Positions 13,076 to 21,833 of a DNA stretch of 64,000 nucleotides are shown piece after piece. The stretch is from assembly GCA_964647625.1 (NCBI GenBank), contig CAZYHZ010000009.1, positions 1-64,000 of the forward strand. Reading direction: 5' to 3'. The stretch's first letter is position 1; each line of letters starts with the position of its first letter. The position numbers were made by a program, and so were the translations under genes. This DNA comes from DASRJG01 sp964647625. GTDB taxonomy: Bacteria > Acidobacteriota > Polarisedimenticolia > Polarisedimenticolales > DASRJG01. Under the pieces are notes generated by a model, which saw only the letters and a program-made list of their open reading frames with translations, was not told the origin of the DNA and did not search any database.

Positions 13076-14251
13076 ATGGAGAATCGAAAGATGAACCGCT
13101 CGTTCGCGATCGCGGCGGTGGCCGCAGTGGCTGGGGCGGGCGCGCTCAGTCTGGGGCTGTTTCTGGCGGTGGGCAAAGATTCGCTGGCCGAGGAGAAGAG
13201 CAAGCAAAAGGTCAAGGTCGTCACCGTGGCCCCGGATGCCGGAGGGGACGACGACGTCGTCTCGGTCGAAACGGGCGAGGGCGATTCCGAGGGATCGGGC
13301 TTCGCCTTCTCGACGGGTTCCGACGAGGCGCGCGGCTATCTGGGCGTGTCGCTGCGCGAGGACACCAAGAGCGACGAGGGCGGCGCCCTGGTCGAGCACG
13401 TCATCGACGATTCGCCGGCGGCCAAGGCCGGCTTGAAGAAGAACGACGTCATCGTCAATTTCGCCGGCGCCGTCGTTCGCGGGCCCGCGCGCGTCACCGA
13501 GAAGCTCCGCGACTCCAAGCCCGGAGACAAGGTCGCGGTGGACGTCCGCAGGGACGGGCACATCCAGAAGCTCACCGTCGAGCTCGGCAAGCGCTCGGCC
13601 ACCGTGTGGAGCTTCAGCGGCGACAGCTTCGCCCCCATGAACGAGGAGCAGCGCAAGGCCCTCGACGAATCCCTGCGCGGCCTCGACGAGAAGAAGCTCG
13701 ACCTTCAGAGGCTGCGCGGCACCATGAAGCTCTACACGCCCGGCCGCCACGGCGTGTTCGTGTTCGGCAGGAACAAGCCGCTCCTGGGGATCGAGATGGT
13801 CGAGGCGACTCCGGACCTGCGCGAATCGATGGGCGGGAGCAAAGAGGCTGGCGTCATCGTCGGAAAGGTGCTCCCTGGGACCGCGGCCGACAAGGCCGGC
13901 CTCAAGGTCGGCGACCTCATTCTCTCGATCGAAGGCGAGAAGGTCGCAGGCCCCGGAGAGCTGAGCGACGCCATCAACAAGTACGAAGGGAAGACGGTCG
14001 ACATCGACCTCGTTCGCGACAAGCGGACCATGCATCTGAAGGCGGTGCTGCCGAAGATCGACGAGCCCGAGGACGAGCCGACGGGCCCGCGGGCGTCGCT
14101 GTGGCGCATGGAAATCCCCGCTCCGCCGGCCCTCCCGTCGTGTGCGGCGCCCAGGGCGCCGATGGCGGCGCCCGCGGCTCCGCCGACGCCCCCCGCGCCC
14201 CCCGCTCCTCCCGCGCTGTTGCCGCGCCTGATCGCGTCGACCCTGGTCTAG
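13076..14251 (+). CDS. Exported protein with two PDZ domains
   Basis: 391 residues from ATG 13076, with AAAGGAG just upstream. An N-terminal membrane/signal segment (12-32) precedes PDZ1 (GYLGVSLREDTKS, about 82-170) and PDZ2 (LLGIEMVEATPDL to VDIDLVRDKRTMHL, about 235-335). Each PDZ keeps the SPAAKAGLKKND or TAADKAGLKVGD pocket. The tail is an Ala/Pro-rich run. There is no protease domain, so it is a PDZ scaffold or adaptor rather than DegP. It is divergent from the sensor kinase. Confidence 0.85.
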   Translation: MENRKMNRSFAIAAVAAVAGAGALSLGLFLAVGKDSLAEEKSKQKVKVVTVAPDAGGDDDVVSVETGEGDSEGSGFAFSTGSDEARGYLGVSLREDTKSDEGGALVEHVIDDSPAAKAGLKKNDVIVNFAGAVVRGPARVTEKLRDSKPGDKVAVDVRRDGHIQKLTVELGKRSATVWSFSGDSFAPMNEEQRKALDESLRGLDEKKLDLQRLRGTMKLYTPGRHGVFVFGRNKPLLGIEMVEATPDLRESMGGSKEAGVIVGKVLPGTAADKAGLKVGDLILSIEGEKVAGPGELSDAINKYEGKTVDIDLVRDKRTMHLKAVLPKIDEPEDEPTGPRASLWRMEIPAPPALPSCAAPRAPMAAPAAPPTPPAPPAPPALLPRLIASTLV

Positions 14252-14275
14252 ACGGGGGACGCGCCCGCGCTCATC

Positions 14276-14305
14276 TTGCCCCTCCGGTTCCCTCCCCACT
14301 ACAAT
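14276..14305 (+). promoter_or_regulatory. Sigma-70-like promoter for the aminotransferase/transketolase operon
   Basis: TTGCCC (14276-14281), an 18-base spacer and TACAAT (14300-14305), about 27 bases before the ATG; GGGGAGGG supplies the ribosome site. Confidence 0.5.
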
Positions 14306-14331
14306 CGCCGACTTCATGTGGGGAGGGAACC

Positions 14332-15534
14332 ATGCTTCCGATCTCGAAGCGCTCCCGCGAGCTCGGCACCGAGAACGCGTTCGTCGTCCTGGGCGAGGTC
14401 GCCAAGCTTCAATCCGAGGGCAAGGACATCGTCTCGTTCTGCATCGGCCAGCCTGACTTTCCCACCCCCGATCACATCCGGCTCGCCGGCATCAAGGCGA
14501 TCACCGAGGGGAAGACCGGCTACACGCCGTCCCCCGGGATCCCGCAGCTTCGCGACGCGGTGGCCCGCTACTACACGCGCACGCGCGGGACGGAGGTCGC
14601 CCCCGACGACGTCGTCTGCGGATGCGGCGGTAAGCCGTTCATCGGTTACACGATCCTCTCCGTGATCGACCCGGGAGAAGGCCACGAGGTCATCTACCCC
14701 AATCCGGGCTTCCCGATCTACGAGGCCCAGGTCAAGGCCCACGGGGGCGTGCCGGTCCCGCTGCCGCTACGCGAAGCGCGGGGGTTCAACTTCGACCTCG
14801 ACGAGCTGAAGCGGAAGCTCTCCGACAAGACCCGGCTCCTGATCCTTTGCAGCCCGGGGAACCCGACGGGAAACCTCCTTCGCGCCGACGAGCTGCGCCA
14901 GATCGCCGAGCTGTGCGCGCGCTACGAGAACCTGTGGATCTATTCGGACGAGGTCTATTCGGGCCTCGTCTACGACGGTGAGTTCCACTCGATCGCGGCG
15001 CTCGCCGGCATGAAGGACAGGACGATCATCGCGGATTCGGCGTCGAAGACGTACTCGATGACCGGCTGGCGGATCGGATACGCGGCGAACAAGAAGCTCG
15101 CCCCGGTCTTCACGCGCTGGGTGACCAACACCGACTCGTGCCCGCCGCACCCGAACCAGTGGGCCGTGGTCGAGGCGCTCAACGCGTCACAGCAGGCCTC
15201 TGACGAGATGCGGGACGTCTTCCTGAAGCGCCGGGACCGGATCGTCGCCGGGCTCAACGCCGTTCCGGGATTCCAGTGCCAGACCCCCGGCGGCGCGTTC
15301 TACGTGTGGCCGAACGTCACCGACGCGTGCAAGCGCGTGGGCGCCGCGAGCAGCGAGGACCTCCGCAAGAGGCTGCTCCACGAGGCGGGCGTGGCCGTGC
15401 TCGCGGACATCCACTTCGGGACCCCGGTCGAAGGCGAAGGGCAGCACATTCGCTTCTCGTACGCGTCGTCGTTCGAAGCGATCGACCAAGGGCTCGGCCG
15501 GATCACCGACTTCATGAAGAAGAACACACGATGA
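14332..15534 (+). CDS. Class I/II aminotransferase (aspartate aminotransferase-like)
   Basis: 400 residues. PLP-dependent fold type I enzyme. Seen: substrate/PLP motifs GQPDFPTPDHI, GYTPSPGIPQLR, SPGNPTGNLL, the aspartate in WIYSDEVYSGL, the Schiff-base lysine in SASKTYSMTGWRIGY and the carboxylate arginine in HIRFSYASS. The amino-acid specificity cannot be read. The start follows a strong GGGGAGGG site. The stop overlaps the next gene (ATGA), tying it to the transketolase-like protein. Confidence 0.9.
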   Translation: MLPISKRSRELGTENAFVVLGEVAKLQSEGKDIVSFCIGQPDFPTPDHIRLAGIKAITEGKTGYTPSPGIPQLRDAVARYYTRTRGTEVAPDDVVCGCGGKPFIGYTILSVIDPGEGHEVIYPNPGFPIYEAQVKAHGGVPVPLPLREARGFNFDLDELKRKLSDKTRLLILCSPGNPTGNLLRADELRQIAELCARYENLWIYSDEVYSGLVYDGEFHSIAALAGMKDRTIIADSASKTYSMTGWRIGYAANKKLAPVFTRWVTNTDSCPPHPNQWAVVEALNASQQASDEMRDVFLKRRDRIVAGLNAVPGFQCQTPGGAFYVWPNVTDACKRVGAASSEDLRKRLLHEAGVAVLADIHFGTPVEGEGQHIRFSYASSFEAIDQGLGRITDFMKKNTR

Positions 15535-17894
15535 GCAAGGCCACCGTGACGCCGGCGACCACCGAGACGCTGTACAAGAGGGCCCAGTCGGAATTCGAGC
15601 AGTGGGAGGTCGTCAAGGACCTCGTCGACGAGTGCATCGACCTGATGCTCAACTACCGCCAGTCCGGCCACCCCGGCGGCTCGCGGTCCAAAGTCCACAT
15701 CCTGCTGGGGACGATGCTGTCGGGCGCGATGCGCTTCGACCTGCTGCGTCCCTGGCGCCGCTACGGCGACCGGTTCGTGCTCTCCGCGGGACACACGGTC
15801 CCTCTCATCTACGCGACGCTCGCCACGCTGAACCAGATCGCGAAGGAGCGCGCGGATGCAGGGGAGTCGCGCTTTGCGTTCCCGGACGGCGGTCGGTGGG
15901 CGCTGACGTATCCCGACCTGATCAAGCTCAGACGGCGCGGCGGGCTTCCCGGTCATGCCGAGATGGAAGGGAAGACGCTCTTCCTCAAGTGGAACACCGG
16001 CCCGTCGGGTCACGGCATGCCGCCGTCGGCCGGCGAGGCGCTGGCGCTCAAGCTGGCCGGCGCTTCGGAGGTCAAGGTCTTCGTCGTCGAGGGCGAGGGC
16101 GGGCTGACGCCGGGGGCCTCGCACGAGACCAAGAACTCCGCCTGGGGCTTGGGACTGTCGAATCTCGTCTTCCTGATCGACTGGAACGATTTCGGCATCG
16201 ACGACAACGCGGTCTCGAGCGTCGTGCACGGACAGCCGTCCGACTGGTTCGCGCCGTACGGGTGGCGCGTCATCGGCACCGAGCGGGGGTCGGAGTGGCC
16301 CGACGTGACGCGCGCCGTGCTCGAAGGCACGCGTGGGGACAACCCTGGGAACGTTCCGACGATGGTCTGGGGCCGCACGCGCAAGGGCCGCGGCTACGGG
16401 AAGTACGACAACAAGTCGCACGGGACGCCGTGGCCGATGCACGCCCCCGAGTTCTGGGCGGTGCGCAAGACGTTCATGGAGAAGTACGGGGTCGAATATC
16501 AGGGCGTCGACACGGCGGCGCCCGCCGGCGCGGAAGAGCGCGCCGCCCAGGCCAAGGCCAATCTCGAGATCGCGTTTTCGATCCTGAAGAAGCGCGGGGA
16601 CGTGGTCCAGACGATCGGCGACCGTCTCGCCGAAGCGGCCGACAGCGTCCCCGAGCGCATCGCAAGCGTCTCCCTGACCGGGAACACGGCCGGGGTCTTC
16701 ACGGACCCTGCGATCTTCGATTTCGAGCGCTATCCCGAATCGGTCTACAAGAAGCCGGGCGAGAAGCATCCCAACCGCGCCGGGCTGTCGACGTGGGGCG
16801 CGTTCGTCAACACCTACGCCAAGAAGGCCTACGGCCGGCCGCTGTTCATCGCCTGCTCGGCCGATCTCGCGGATTCGACCAACATCTCGGGGTTCGCCAA
16901 GGAGTTCGGAGGCGAGCCGGGCTGGGGCTGGTACGAGCGCGACAAGAACCCCCGTGGCGCGCTGCTCCCCCAGCAGATCACCGAGTTCACGAACGCGGGG
17001 CTGATGGTCGGCCTCGCGTCGGTCAATCTCGCCGAAGACCCGATGAATGCGTTCGACGGCTTCTGGGGGGCCTGCTCCACCTACGGCTCGTTCTCGTATC
17101 TCAAGTACGGCCCCATGCGGCTGTTCTCGCAGCTCGCCCAGGACTGCGAGCTGAAGGTCGGCAAGGTGCTCTGGGTCGCCGGGCACTCGGGTCCTGAGAC
17201 GGCGGAAGATTCGCGGACGCACTTCGGGATTTTCGAGACCGCGGTGACGCAGCTGTTCCCGGAAGGGCACGTCATCGATCTCCACCCCTGGGAGTACAAC
17301 GAGGTCCCGGTGGTCCTCGGCGCGGCGTTGGCGCAGAAGGCGCCGATCGTGGCGCTGCATCTGACGCGTCCCGCGGTCGAGATTCCCGATCGAGCGAAGC
17401 TCGGGATGGCCTCTCACCTCGCCGCCGCGAAAGGGGCGTATCTCCTCCGGGACTTCAAGCCCGGCCCGAGACACGGCACGGTCTTCATCCAGGGAACGAG
17501 CACGACGGCGAATCTCGTCTCGATCCTGCCGAAGCTCGACGAGGCGAAGCTCAATGTCCGGATCGTCGCCGTGATTTCGCCTCAGCTGTTCGCTCTGCAG
17601 GACGAGCGATACCGCGAGTCGATCGCCGGGACCGCCGAGCGATGGGACGCGATGTGCATCACCAACCGCAGCATCCGCACGATGCGCGAATGGGTCGCGC
17701 ACCCGGTGGTGGCGGAGTACTCGCTGTCGAGCGATTGGGACAACCGCTGGCGGACCGGCGGCACGGTCGACGAGGTGGTCGACGAGGCCCACCTCGGCCC
17801 GACGCACATCCTCGCGGCAATCCAGCGCTTCGCGACCGAGCGCCCGCGGCGTCTAGCGAAGCTGCGCGAGGCTGTGGACGCCGCGTCGGTCTAG
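15531..17894 (+). CDS. Transketolase-like thiamine-diphosphate enzyme
   Basis: 787 residues, longer than the usual ~660. The first ~370 residues form the TPP domain: MLNYRQSGHPGGSRSKVHIL, LSAGHTVPLIYATL, and a metal motif that reads EGEGGLTPGASHE with DWNDFGID, where standard transketolases have GDG...SHE and DDNGIS. The pyrimidine domain (about 400-600) and a C-terminal domain (GTVFIQGTSTTANLVSIL) follow. It is therefore a full-length homologue with Glu replacing the Mg-binding Asp. Its pairing with an aminotransferase by ATGA overlap hints at a specialised reaction rather than the pentose phosphate pathway; that is inference. Confidence 0.8.
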   Translation: MSKATVTPATTETLYKRAQSEFEQWEVVKDLVDECIDLMLNYRQSGHPGGSRSKVHILLGTMLSGAMRFDLLRPWRRYGDRFVLSAGHTVPLIYATLATLNQIAKERADAGESRFAFPDGGRWALTYPDLIKLRRRGGLPGHAEMEGKTLFLKWNTGPSGHGMPPSAGEALALKLAGASEVKVFVVEGEGGLTPGASHETKNSAWGLGLSNLVFLIDWNDFGIDDNAVSSVVHGQPSDWFAPYGWRVIGTERGSEWPDVTRAVLEGTRGDNPGNVPTMVWGRTRKGRGYGKYDNKSHGTPWPMHAPEFWAVRKTFMEKYGVEYQGVDTAAPAGAEERAAQAKANLEIAFSILKKRGDVVQTIGDRLAEAADSVPERIASVSLTGNTAGVFTDPAIFDFERYPESVYKKPGEKHPNRAGLSTWGAFVNTYAKKAYGRPLFIACSADLADSTNISGFAKEFGGEPGWGWYERDKNPRGALLPQQITEFTNAGLMVGLASVNLAEDPMNAFDGFWGACSTYGSFSYLKYGPMRLFSQLAQDCELKVGKVLWVAGHSGPETAEDSRTHFGIFETAVTQLFPEGHVIDLHPWEYNEVPVVLGAALAQKAPIVALHLTRPAVEIPDRAKLGMASHLAAAKGAYLLRDFKPGPRHGTVFIQGTSTTANLVSILPKLDEAKLNVRIVAVISPQLFALQDERYRESIAGTAERWDAMCITNRSIRTMREWVAHPVVAEYSLSSDWDNRWRTGGTVDEVVDEAHLGPTHILAAIQRFATERPRRLAKLREAVDAASV

Positions 17895-18826
17895 GGCGAC
17901 CCGGCTCCGAACAGCTTCGGATCGAGCAGCGCCCGGGGGTCGAAGATCGCCTCCCCGACGCGCGCGCCCCAGTGGAGATGCGGGCCCGTGACGCGGCCTG
18001 TGGCGCCCGACAGCGCGATCGTGTCGCCGGCGCGCACCGTTGCATCCTTCTTGACGTTCATCTTCGACAGATGCGCGTAGATGGTGAACAGGCCCGCGCC
18101 GTGGTCGACGATCACCGTGTTGCCCGAATAGTAGAGATCGGCGGCGAGCACGACGCGGCCGGGCCCGGCGCATAGCACCGGTGTTCCGGTGGCCGCGTGA
18201 AGGTCGAGCCCCGGGTGCGGCGCGCGCGCCTCGCCGTTGAAGAATCGCCGCGTCCCGAATTCGGACGTCTCGTCTCCGGGGACCGGCTTGACGAAGGCCT
18301 CCGCCGGAGGCGGCATGACGGACCGCGATGCATAGATCGCAGCGAGCAGCTTTTTCTCCCGCTCGATTCGCGCGGTCGCGGCCTTTCCGGGGTTGACGAA
18401 CTTGGGCTCCACCGTCAGGCGCTGCTCGGGAAACGATTTCGCGGACACGCTCACGGTGCCGGCACCGGCGACCGGCCGACCGTCCGCGCCCTTGGCATCG
18501 ATCCGGTAATCGATCGGTCCGGCCGCGGCGTCCAGCGGGATCACGCCCCAGCCGATCCAGTGAGCGTCGCTGCTCGCGCCGGGCCCTCGAACGAAGCTCA
18601 CGTCGGCGCTTCCGAACCGTCCCTTCACCGACGCGAGCCCGGGCGCCCCGCCGACGTCGAACCGGACGACCTCGCCCGGCTCGAAGGCGCGTGCGAATAC
18701 GTGCGGAACGAGCGTCGTCTCGGCGCCGGAGGCGGCGGATGCCACGAGCAGGACCAGTGCGAATGCCAACCGGGCCGGGTTGCACGACGGGCGCAGGCGC
18801 GGTACAAACTCACGGGTTACGGACAT
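17891..18826 (-). CDS. M23 family metallopeptidase (LytM-like), exported
   Basis: 311 residues from ATG 18826; the frame is open far upstream but only this start gives a signal peptide (LAFALVLLVASAASGA). The C-terminal LytM domain has the zinc ligands in HPGLDLHAA and HLHWG, with the FTIYAHLSKM strand between. It is probably a peptidoglycan cross-link hydrolase or a cell-wall amidase activator in the periplasm. The N-terminal ~170 residues are unassigned beta-type sequence. The 3' end overlaps the transketolase-like gene by 4 bases, convergently. Confidence 0.9.
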   Translation of the reverse strand: MSVTREFVPRLRPSCNPARLAFALVLLVASAASGAETTLVPHVFARAFEPGEVVRFDVGGAPGLASVKGRFGSADVSFVRGPGASSDAHWIGWGVIPLDAAAGPIDYRIDAKGADGRPVAGAGTVSVSAKSFPEQRLTVEPKFVNPGKAATARIEREKKLLAAIYASRSVMPPPAEAFVKPVPGDETSEFGTRRFFNGEARAPHPGLDLHAATGTPVLCAGPGRVVLAADLYYSGNTVIVDHGAGLFTIYAHLSKMNVKKDATVRAGDTIALSGATGRVTGPHLHWGARVGEAIFDPRALLDPKLFGAGSP

Positions 18827-18841
18827 CGGAAGGAACTTAGC

Positions 18842-19771
18842 ATGCCGTTCGGGTCCATTTTCGGCGCAATCGTCTTCGGCATTCTCGGCGTGATTTTCGG
18901 GTCGAGGATGCTCGGCGCCGGAGCGACGCCGGTGAGCCTCATGGGCGCGTGCCTCATCGTGCTCGGGATCGCGCTCGCCATCGGACTCTTGATGAAGCGC
19001 GCATGGGCCCGATGGCTGGGCGTCGCCGCGGCCGCGTGGATGGCCTGGTCCGGCGGGAGCGCATTCATCGCACAGGGCAGCGTGTTCCAGCTCACGGTCG
19101 CCATGGCATCGGCAGCCGTCGTCATCTTTCTCGCGGTCCCCGCGACCGGACGCCCGCACTCGTCGTCCACGGCCCCCGCGCCCTCGACGACGTCCCGCGT
19201 CTTGCTGACGGCGGCGAGCCTGGCCGGGGTCGGGTTCCTCGGCGCGACGGCCTGGGCGATCGCGACGCAACCGGTTGCGACGGCCGGGCGGCAACAGCCC
19301 GAGGTCGATCAGCGCGCCGCAGCTGCCGTGCCGGTTCCCGCCGAAGCGGCCGCGGCCGCGCCGCCCGCAACCCGCGGCGCCTCGGGTGCGGCCGTGACGT
19401 GGCACGATTTCGCCGACGGCTTGAAGCAGGCCAAGCAGACGCGAAAGCTCGTCGTCGCCGACTTCTATGCGACGTGGTGCGGGCCGTGCAAGTTCATGGA
19501 GAAGCACACGTTCCACGACTCGCGCGTGCTCACGCGCCTGCGGGACGTCGTCCCGGTGCGCGTCGATGCCGAGGAAACTACCCTTCGCAGCGGGCTGCGC
19601 GGCGCGGATCTCGCCAACCGTTACGCGATCGAAGCCTACCCGACGATCGTCGTGATCGACGGGGAAGGCCACGAGATCGCGCGTAACACCGGAATGATGG
19701 ACGCCGACGAGTTCCTCGAGTGGATCGATCGGGTGATCGAGAAGGCGGGCACGACCGTCGCGCGTTCCTGA
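18842..19771 (+). CDS. Membrane-anchored thioredoxin-domain protein
   Basis: 309 residues. About four hydrophobic helices in the first 140 residues (for example GAIVFGILGVIFGS and LIVLGIALAIGLLM), an Ala/Pro-rich linker, then a thioredoxin fold with active site FYATWCGPCKFME and cis-proline AYPTIVV. It resembles the C-terminal reductase domain of DsbD-type proteins and probably handles thiols outside the membrane. ATG 18842 lies only 15 bases from the divergent M23 start, so the two promoters must overlap the opposing genes. Confidence 0.85.
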   Translation: MPFGSIFGAIVFGILGVIFGSRMLGAGATPVSLMGACLIVLGIALAIGLLMKRAWARWLGVAAAAWMAWSGGSAFIAQGSVFQLTVAMASAAVVIFLAVPATGRPHSSSTAPAPSTTSRVLLTAASLAGVGFLGATAWAIATQPVATAGRQQPEVDQRAAAAVPVPAEAAAAAPPATRGASGAAVTWHDFADGLKQAKQTRKLVVADFYATWCGPCKFMEKHTFHDSRVLTRLRDVVPVRVDAEETTLRSGLRGADLANRYAIEAYPTIVVIDGEGHEIARNTGMMDADEFLEWIDRVIEKAGTTVARS

Positions 19772-19838
19772 TCGCGCTCTGCCGCACGCCGATCGCGTGC
19801 TACATTTCACGGCCAACTTCCTCCAAAGGACACTCACG

Positions 19839-20906
19839 ATGCCGCACAAGCGTCTGTTCATACCCGGCCCGACCGAGGTTCGCTCCGAGAATCTCGCCGC
19901 CCTGGCCAAGCCGCAAATCGGCCATCGCAGCGACGAGTTCAAGGACCTTTACGGCCGCGTCATTCCGAAGCTCCAAACGCTCCTCGAGACCAAGGATCCC
20001 GTGTTCCTCTTCACGTGCTCTTCGACCGGGGTTTGGGAGGCGGCGATCCGGAACGGCGTCCGGGAGCGCGTGCTCTGCTGCATGCAGGGCGCCTTCTCGG
20101 ATCGATGGCTGAAGGTCGCCGAGTCCAACGGCAAGCAGGCGGTTCCGCTCAAGGTCGAATGGGGCCGCGCGATCACGGCCGAGGCCATCGACAGGGAGCT
20201 GGCGAAGGGCGGGTACGACGCGATCACCGTCGTCCACAACGAAACTTCGACCGGGGTCATGAACCACCTGGACGAGATCGCGGCCGTGCTCCGCAAGTAC
20301 CCCGACGTCACGTTCCTGGTCGATGCGGTTTCTTCGATGGCGGCAACCCGGATTCCCGTCGACGAATGGCGCATCGACGTGTGCCTCGCGGGTCTGCAGA
20401 AGGCGTTCGCGCTGCCCGCAGGATTGACGGTCGCCTCGGTGTCGTCGCGGGTGCTGGACAAGGCCAAGACGATCAAGAACCGCGGCTATTACTTCGATTT
20501 TCTGGACATGCAGAAGTACCACGAGCGCGGCCAGACGCCCGCGACACCGGCGATTCCGCAGATCCATGCGCTCGACGCCCAGCTCGACGACATCCTCGCG
20601 GAAACTCCGAAGGCGCGGTACGAGCGCCACGAATCGCTCGCGCGGATCACACGCGAGTGGGCGAGGCGCCATTTCGCTGTGTTCGCCGAGGAGGGGTACG
20701 AGTCCCCGGCGCTCACCTGCGTCGCGAACACGCGAGGGATCGCGGTGGGGTCGCTCAACAAAGAGCTCGGCAAGCAGTGGGCCGCGATCTCGAACGGCTA
20801 CGGCGACCTCAAGGAGAAGACCTTCCGGATCGCCCACATGGGTGACACCCAGGAATGGGAGATCCGCGGTCTGCTCGCCGTGATCGATCGGATCCTGGGG
20901 CAGTAG
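19839..20906 (+). CDS. Serine-pyruvate / alanine-glyoxylate type aminotransferase
   Basis: 355 residues. Fold type I PLP enzyme of the class V AGXT/SgaA group: RLFIPGPTEVR at the start, FTCSSTGVWEA, the PLP aspartate in LVDAVSSMAAT and the lysine in GLQKAFALPAGL. ATG 19839 has AAAGGA upstream. A serA-like gene starts 3 bases after its stop, so the pair looks like a serine/glycine-linked metabolic unit. Phosphoserine aminotransferase is a possible role given that neighbour; the sequence is closer to SgaA/AGXT. Confidence 0.88.
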   Translation: MPHKRLFIPGPTEVRSENLAALAKPQIGHRSDEFKDLYGRVIPKLQTLLETKDPVFLFTCSSTGVWEAAIRNGVRERVLCCMQGAFSDRWLKVAESNGKQAVPLKVEWGRAITAEAIDRELAKGGYDAITVVHNETSTGVMNHLDEIAAVLRKYPDVTFLVDAVSSMAATRIPVDEWRIDVCLAGLQKAFALPAGLTVASVSSRVLDKAKTIKNRGYYFDFLDMQKYHERGQTPATPAIPQIHALDAQLDDILAETPKARYERHESLARITREWARRHFAVFAEEGYESPALTCVANTRGIAVGSLNKELGKQWAAISNGYGDLKEKTFRIAHMGDTQEWEIRGLLAVIDRILGQ

Positions 20907-20909
20907 ACG

Positions 20910-21830
20910 GTGGCCGCCGCGCCGAAGCGAGTCCTGGTCTGTGACGCGATCGCAGCCGACGCGATCGAGCGCATGCGTGCCGGAGGGCTCGTGGTCGAAG
21001 AGCGCACGGGCCTGTCCGACGAGGCGCTCGAGGCGGCGATCGGCGAGTTCGAGGCCGTCGTCGTCCGGTCCGCGACCAAGATCAAAGCCCGGCACATCGC
21101 CGCCGGAAAGCACCTGAGGGTGATCGTCCGCGGCGGGGTCGGCGTCGACAACATCGACGTGGCCGCCGCGGAAGCCGAAGGCGTCCGCGTCATGAACACG
21201 CCCGGCGCGTCGTCGACCTCCGTCGCCGAGCTCGCGCTCGCGCTGATGTTCGCCCTGGCGCGGCAGGTGCCCGCGGCCTCGGCGTCGATGAAATCGGGCG
21301 CGTGGGACAAGAAGAGCTTCGCGAAAGGGATGGAGCTCGAAGGCAAGACGCTCGGCGTCCTGGGCGTCGGGCGGATCGGCCGCGCGCTCGCACGGAAGGC
21401 GGCAGCACTCGGCATGGTGGTCATCGGCGCCGACCCTGCGCTCGGCGAGACCGGGTCGATCGACGGGCTCACGCTCCTCCATCCCGACGACGTCTTCCGG
21501 CGGGCGGACATCGTCTCGCTCCACATCCCGAAGCCGCCGGGCACGCGCGCGGCGATCGGCCCCGACGAGCTGGCCAAGATGAAGGACGGCGTGTTCCTCG
21601 TGAACTGCGCACGGGGCGGCGTCGTCGACGAAGCGGCGCTGCTCGCGGCGCTCGTATCCGGCAAAGTCGCGGGCGCCGCGCTCGACGTCTTCGAGGTCGA
21701 GCCGCCCAAGGACCTGGCCCTGGTGAGCCATCCCCGGGTGATCGCGACGCCGCACGTCGGCGCGTCGACCGTCGAGGCGCAGGCGCGCGTCGGGCTCGAG
21801 GTCGCCGAGATCCTGCTGGCGGAGTTGTAG
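20910..21830 (+). CDS. serA: D-3-phosphoglycerate dehydrogenase-like 2-hydroxyacid dehydrogenase
   Basis: 306 residues, GTG start 3 bases after the aminotransferase. NAD-dependent D-isomer hydroxyacid dehydrogenase: IVRGGVGVDNIDVAAAEAEG, nucleotide motif GVLGVGRIGRALA, catalytic Arg in VNCARGGVVDE, Glu in DVFEVEPP and His in TPHVGAST. It is the short form without ACT or ASB regulatory domains. The first step of serine synthesis is likely given the adjacent aminotransferase, though other hydroxyacids cannot be excluded. Confidence 0.85.
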   Translation: MAAAPKRVLVCDAIAADAIERMRAGGLVVEERTGLSDEALEAAIGEFEAVVVRSATKIKARHIAAGKHLRVIVRGGVGVDNIDVAAAEAEGVRVMNTPGASSTSVAELALALMFALARQVPAASASMKSGAWDKKSFAKGMELEGKTLGVLGVGRIGRALARKAAALGMVVIGADPALGETGSIDGLTLLHPDDVFRRADIVSLHIPKPPGTRAAIGPDELAKMKDGVFLVNCARGGVVDEAALLAALVSGKVAGAALDVFEVEPPKDLALVSHPRVIATPHVGASTVEAQARVGLEVAEILLAEL

Positions 21831-21833
21831 GCG

